Assembly (NCBI GenBank): GCA_002391465.1
Contig: DGFC01000068.1
Location: 1-14,754 of the forward strand
DNA from: Firmicutes bacterium UBA3910
Lineage (GTDB): Bacteria > Bacillota > Limnochordia > Darwinibacteriales > Darwinibacteriaceae
Direction of reading: 5' to 3'
Length of the DNA stretch: 14,754 nt
The translations under genes and the position numbers were made by a program. The notes under the pieces were generated by a model. The model had not been told where the DNA came from and made no database searches. It saw only the letters and a list, made by a program, of their open reading frames with translations. Below are positions 11,544-14,754 of the stretch, piece by piece (position 1 is the stretch's first letter; each line of letters opens with the position of its first letter).

Positions 11544-12899
11544 CTAGTTACCCGCAACTGCCAGTTTTGTCACAATCAGGGACGGTGCGCCCACGTTTCC
11601 ACCCATACCCGGGCCGCCAAATTCCAGATCGGAACCGATCGCTTCCACATCCTGTAGGAGCTGGAAGAAGTTGCCCGCTATGGTGATTTGATCAACTGGC
11701 CTTGCAATCTTGCCGTCTTCAACCAGGTAGCCGTAGGCACCGAGGGAAAAGTCACCCGAAACAGGGTTTGCACCTGAGTGAGCTCCCTGAACACTGATAA
11801 TGATCAGGCCGCTGCCCAATTCCCTTACAAGTTCCTCGTAGCCCAACTCCCCTGGCTTAATGTAAAAGTTGGTCGGGGAAATGCCTACAGTCGACTTAAA
11901 AGAAGCCCTAGAAGCATTACCCGTGGATTCAACGCCATCCTTTTTCGCTGTTTTCAGATTGTGCAGATAGGTCTTTAACTCGCCGGCAGCAATAACGTCC
12001 TTCGTCCGGGTGGGAACCCCTTCCCCGTCAAACGGTGTTGAGGCTGCCCCGTTCTCCAGCAGCGGATCATCAATCAACGTTACCAGAGGACTTGCGATCT
12101 GCTCCCCAAGTTTACCTGCCAGGAGAGACAGACCTTTCTGAACTGCCTCTGCCGAAAAGACGGAGGCAAAGGTGGCCAAAAACGTCCTGACCACATCATA
12201 GCGGAGAAGCACTCTGTACTCACCCGATTTTACCGTATCTGCGTTAAGCAGAGACGCAGCTTCACCCACTGCTTCTTTGGCGAGCTCGCGGGCATTGAAA
12301 TCCGCCCAAGAGTTGCTGTAGCGGGAACGTCCGCCTGATTTTACCTGCTCGTTCTCTTTCACTAGGGCGGACACATAGGTGTAAGCCCCATTACGACTAA
12401 AGGACTGCTCCAGCCCAAGCGTGTTAGCAATGTAGGCTTCTACCTCCCGATACCCCACAGCTGCCCAGTTTACCAGAGAAACCCGCTCATCGGCCGCGAA
12501 GGCCTCCTTCTCGAGTTCTTTGGCGTACTCGATCTTTGCTTCGGGCGTTACCTGCTCAAGTTCAGGATTATACGCTTTGACCGTTGGGTAGTCCTCCGCT
12601 CCGGCAAAGAACACAATTTCGTCCTCCGAATCGATGATCTGGGCGTTAGCCTTAGCCCCTTCTACCAGCATATAAACAGAATCCTCATCCAGCGTCTCGG
12701 CATAGGCATAGCCAATTTTCCCGGCAAACCTAGCACGGAAGCCCACACCTTGGCCCACGCTTAACGTGTAATCATCAACTTCTTTTTGGAAAACACGAAT
12801 GGACAGATCCTTTGACGACACTGCATAGATTTCCATTTCCTCCAGCCCGGCTTCCCTGCCTGCCTGGAAGACCTTATCTTTAAATTGACGCACGTCCAT
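11544..12899 (-). CDS. tldE: TldE/PmbA family protein, partner of TldD
   Basis: The 451-aa non-catalytic partner in a TldD/TldE heterodimeric protease. It has the family N-terminal domain (about 1-200) and the C-terminal beta-sandwich with GNASRASFKSTVGISPTNFY, GAHSGANPVSGDFSLGAYGY and the glycine-rich end near GGPGMGGNVGAPSL. It lacks the HExxxH metal motif that TldD carries, as expected. In E. coli the pair degrades CcdA and matures the microcin B17 peptide; the role here is not known and no peptide precursor gene is visible nearby. The ATG at 12897-12899 overlaps the tldD stop by one base (TAATG), with GGAGG upstream, so translation is coupled. Confidence 0.94.
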   Translation of the reverse strand: MDVRQFKDKVFQAGREAGLEEMEIYAVSSKDLSIRVFQKEVDDYTLSVGQGVGFRARFAGKIGYAYAETLDEDSVYMLVEGAKANAQIIDSEDEIVFFAGAEDYPTVKAYNPELEQVTPEAKIEYAKELEKEAFAADERVSLVNWAAVGYREVEAYIANTLGLEQSFSRNGAYTYVSALVKENEQVKSGGRSRYSNSWADFNARELAKEAVGEAASLLNADTVKSGEYRVLLRYDVVRTFLATFASVFSAEAVQKGLSLLAGKLGEQIASPLVTLIDDPLLENGAASTPFDGEGVPTRTKDVIAAGELKTYLHNLKTAKKDGVESTGNASRASFKSTVGISPTNFYIKPGELGYEELVRELGSGLIIISVQGAHSGANPVSGDFSLGAYGYLVEDGKIARPVDQITIAGNFFQLLQDVEAIGSDLEFGGPGMGGNVGAPSLIVTKLAVAGN

Positions 12900-14290
12900 T
12901 ATTCTGCCTCCTTCCGTCCGCCTACGGTCATTTCGGTAACCCGGATGGTAGGTTGGCCTACATCAGCTGGAATTGAGCCGCTCAATGAACCACACATACC
13001 TTGTCCCGTGGCCAGGTTAGAACCTACCATATCAATCTTAAGCAGTACATCGGACCCTTTACCAATCAAAGTGGCACCGCGTACCGGTTTTTCGATCTTG
13101 CCGTTGCGCACAATGTAGCCTTCCGCTACAGCGAAGTTGAACTCGCCCGTGGCTGGATTCACCGAACCGCCGCCCATCCGTCGGGCAAACAGAGCGTATT
13201 CGGTGTTGGCTATGATCTCCTCCTTGGTAGACTCGCCCGCACAGATGAAGGTGTTGGTCATGCGCGATGTGGGTGCGTATTTATAGGACTGGCGGCGGGA
13301 GTTGCCAGTAGGCTCCATCCCCATGCGCCTGCCGTTTAGACGGTCAATCATATAGCCCTTAAGAATACCGTTCTCAATTAACACGTTTCGCCTGGTCTTG
13401 AAGCCTTCGTCATCGATGTTCTGCGAACCCCAGGCATTGGGAATGGAACCATCATCCACCGCGGTTACGATCTCGCTAGCTACCTTCTGTCCCAATTTGC
13501 CTGCGAAAACGGACGCGCCTTTGGCTACGCTCGTGGCCTCTAGGCCGTGGCCGCACGCCTCATGGAAAATTACACCGCCGAACTCGTTATCGATGATCAC
13601 AGGGTATTTCCCGCTGGGTGCATAATCCGCATTGACCATGGTAACAGCACTCTGGGCAGCATCCCGGGCAATTTCCTCCACATCGATCTGCTCATAAAGC
13701 TCAAAGCCCATATGTCTACCGGGGCCGCGGAAAGCAGACTGTTTTTCGTTACCTTTGCTGGCAACCGCGTTGATACCAAGCCTGGTACGGATACGCCTGT
13801 CATCAACCATCAATCCTTCTGAGTTGGCGATGAAAACGCTCTGGTCCACATCGAGGTAAGTGATGGCCACTTGACTGATCTGTTCGTGGAAGTTGGCAGC
13901 GGCGTTATGGGCTCGCTTCATCACTTCCACCTTTTCTTTCTGCCCGACCCGCTGGGGCTCAAGCCGTACCGGATTGAACTTCTCCACACACATGCGGTTA
14001 AGGACTATACTCTGCACCTGTCTGGAACCGGCCAGGGCAGCAGCTGCCTCAAGGGCAACTTTCATCAAGTTCTCCCTGCTGGTGTTGTTCGTATAGGCGT
14101 ACACACTGCGGAAACCCTGGTATATTCGGATACCCACACCGTAGTCCCGCCCATTTACCCCCTGCTCCACCTTGCCATCGATCATGGAGATGGACGTGTT
14201 GTAAGTGTCTTCCATGAAAATCTCGGCAAAGTCACCCCCAGTGGATAACGCTGCCAGCAGCACATCTGTTACAATCCTTTCACTGAGCAA
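12899..14290 (-). CDS. tldD: Metalloprotease TldD
   Basis: Catalytic subunit of the TldD/TldE zinc protease, 463 aa. The metal site is complete: HEACGH with H243, E244 and H248, and C433 in GMCGS, the position that matches the third ligand in the E. coli enzyme. Other family blocks: GIRIYQGFRSVYAYTN, ENGILKGYMIDRLNGRRMG, TGNSRRQSYKYAPTSRM and GEFNFAVAEGYIVRNGKI. The TTG at 14288-14290 is the start, 7 nt after GGGGAGG, and no ATG fits better. It is the first gene of tldD-tldE-folT and is divergent from the small gene at 14359; I did not find a convincing promoter in the 68 nt between. Confidence 0.96.
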   Translation of the reverse strand: MLSERIVTDVLLAALSTGGDFAEIFMEDTYNTSISMIDGKVEQGVNGRDYGVGIRIYQGFRSVYAYTNNTSRENLMKVALEAAAALAGSRQVQSIVLNRMCVEKFNPVRLEPQRVGQKEKVEVMKRAHNAAANFHEQISQVAITYLDVDQSVFIANSEGLMVDDRRIRTRLGINAVASKGNEKQSAFRGPGRHMGFELYEQIDVEEIARDAAQSAVTMVNADYAPSGKYPVIIDNEFGGVIFHEACGHGLEATSVAKGASVFAGKLGQKVASEIVTAVDDGSIPNAWGSQNIDDEGFKTRRNVLIENGILKGYMIDRLNGRRMGMEPTGNSRRQSYKYAPTSRMTNTFICAGESTKEEIIANTEYALFARRMGGGSVNPATGEFNFAVAEGYIVRNGKIEKPVRGATLIGKGSDVLLKIDMVGSNLATGQGMCGSLSGSIPADVGQPTIRVTEMTVGGRKEAE

Positions 14291-14312
14291 AACAAAACCT
14301 CCCCTTGTTCTA

Positions 14313-14321
14313 TGATATAAT
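14313..14321 (+). promoter_or_regulatory. Extended -10 promoter of the gene at 14359
   Basis: TGA followed by TATAAT (14316-14321) is a consensus extended -10 box. No good -35 hexamer lies at the right distance. The AAAGGAGA ribosome-binding site follows about 25 nt downstream. Confidence 0.6.
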
Positions 14322-14358
14322 CAAAGCATTAGTTTTGGATTTGAGAAAGGAGACCACC

Positions 14359-14544
14359 ATGCAACCCGAAGACATCATCTGGCGTTTAAGTGAACGTTTG
14401 AACGAGTTTCTGCTTCTTTGCGAAGAAAGCATAAGCCATCTACATCCCAAAAAAAATAGCGATCTCATTTCCAGCATCGAAGAATGCGAACGTCTCTGCC
14501 GGACTCAAATCAATGTGATGAATCGCATTGCCAAAAGATATTAA
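14359..14544 (+). CDS. Small hypothetical protein, 61 aa
   Basis: No family recognised. The sequence is helical: MQPEDIIWRLSERLNEFLLL, then a short break at HPKKNSD and a second helix (LISSIEECERLCRTQINVMNRIAKRY), so a two-helix hairpin is likely. Three cysteines are present but no metal-binding spacing. The ATG at 14359 is 6 nt after AAAGGAGA; the frame opens earlier (14305) but that region holds the promoter. It is divergent from tldD, and its stop codon overlaps that of the convergent gene by 3 bp. Confidence 0.65.
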   Translation: MQPEDIIWRLSERLNEFLLLCEESISHLHPKKNSDLISSIEECERLCRTQINVMNRIAKRY

Positions 14545-14740
14545 GTTGATCTGGGCTGGGCCAACGGAATGTGGATCAAATGGGAAACACAGCTGCAGTC
14601 AGACGAACCAAACCCCGGCACAACGTAACGGGCCGTAGGAATGCGAAGCAGCTGCTTAGTCAAGGCACACTCCGTTTCTTTGGCCTGGTCGTATAAAACG
14701 GCATGGCCTAGATAACAGCACTCCTGCCGCAGGTAATCGA
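14541..14740 (-). CDS. 3' end of an unrecognised cysteine-rich protein, truncated by the window end
   Basis: An open frame of 65 codons runs from the window end to a TAA at 14541-14543. The other two minus-strand frames are broken by stops. The fragment begins DYLRQECCYLGHAVLYDQ, continues with ETECALTKQLLRIPTARY, and has a second cysteine pair in GFGSSDCSCVSHL. Five cysteines in 65 residues suggest metal binding or disulfides. I cannot name a family. The stop overlaps the stop of the convergent small gene by 3 bp. The codons end at the adapter-like sequence, so the missing part lies outside the assembled DNA. Confidence 0.5.
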
Positions 14741-14754
14741 CTGTCTCTTATACA
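14741..14754. other. Tn5/Nextera mosaic-end sequence at the window end (adapter remnant)
   Basis: CTGTCTCTTATACA is identical to the first 14 of the 19 bases of the transposase mosaic end used in tagmentation libraries, and it runs exactly to the last base. It is almost certainly untrimmed adapter and not genomic sequence. Confidence 0.9.

Noticed and set aside
1..14754. tRNA, rRNA, CRISPR array or riboswitch.
   Set aside because: No cloverleaf-like sequence, regular short repeats with spacers, or long structured leader was found. The longest gaps are short and are explained by promoters, operators and terminators.

Overview
The window looks like chromosomal DNA from an endospore-forming member of the Bacillota (Firmicutes). 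Evidence: a pro-sigK mother-cell sigma factor gene, YqeG/YqeH, an EF-P / M24 peptidase / CD1247-type cluster, ECF transporter S components, strong purine-rich ribosome binding sites, frequent GTG/TTG starts and sigma-A and sigma-E type promoters. Genus or class cannot be fixed from this sequence alone. The right end (14741-14754) matches the Tn5/Nextera mosaic end, so this is probably the end of a contig from a tagmentation library.

Layout, mostly on the minus strand. (1) 63-2158: operon of an Xaa-Pro aminopeptidase, elongation factor P and an acidic zinc-ribbon protein, closed by a terminator at 9-39. (2) 2260-2451: a 63-aa orphan with its own terminator. (3) 2527-4149: yqeG-yqeH (HAD phosphatase and circularly permuted ribosome-assembly GTPase). 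(4) 4220-6853: sigK split into two halves by an element of about 1.93 kb. It holds only a short serine recombinase and a beta-phosphoglucomutase, transcribed divergently. (5) 6921-8107: ArsR-type regulator, coiled-coil protein and ECF S component. (6) 8190-8429: small unknown gene. (7) 8507-9364 (CPBP membrane protease), divergent from 9470-10045 (DUF3796-like membrane protein plus Xre regulator) with a two-dyad operator. (8) 10047-10943: EamA transporter broken by one in-frame TAG. (9) 11002-14290: tldD-tldE-folT operon. (10) 14359-14544 small plus-strand gene, convergent with a truncated cysteine-rich gene.

The main result is the split sigK: a very small skin-like (sigK intervening) element. 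Excising 1,932 bp at a repeat shared by both junctions (TGAAAWTG) rejoins the halves in frame as a 233-aa pro-sigma-K with canonical spacing after the conserved YAARC. The excised circle would carry a site with 15-bp inverted arms, the shape expected of a serine-integrase attP. Both genes in the element end with stop codons inside those arms. A good sigma-E-type promoter precedes sigK. The inferred circuit is: sigma-E in the mother cell transcribes sigK and perhaps the recombinase, the recombinase removes the element, and pro-sigma-K can then be made. The sugar-phosphate mutase has its own vegetative-type promoter and would be expressed from the intact chromosome.
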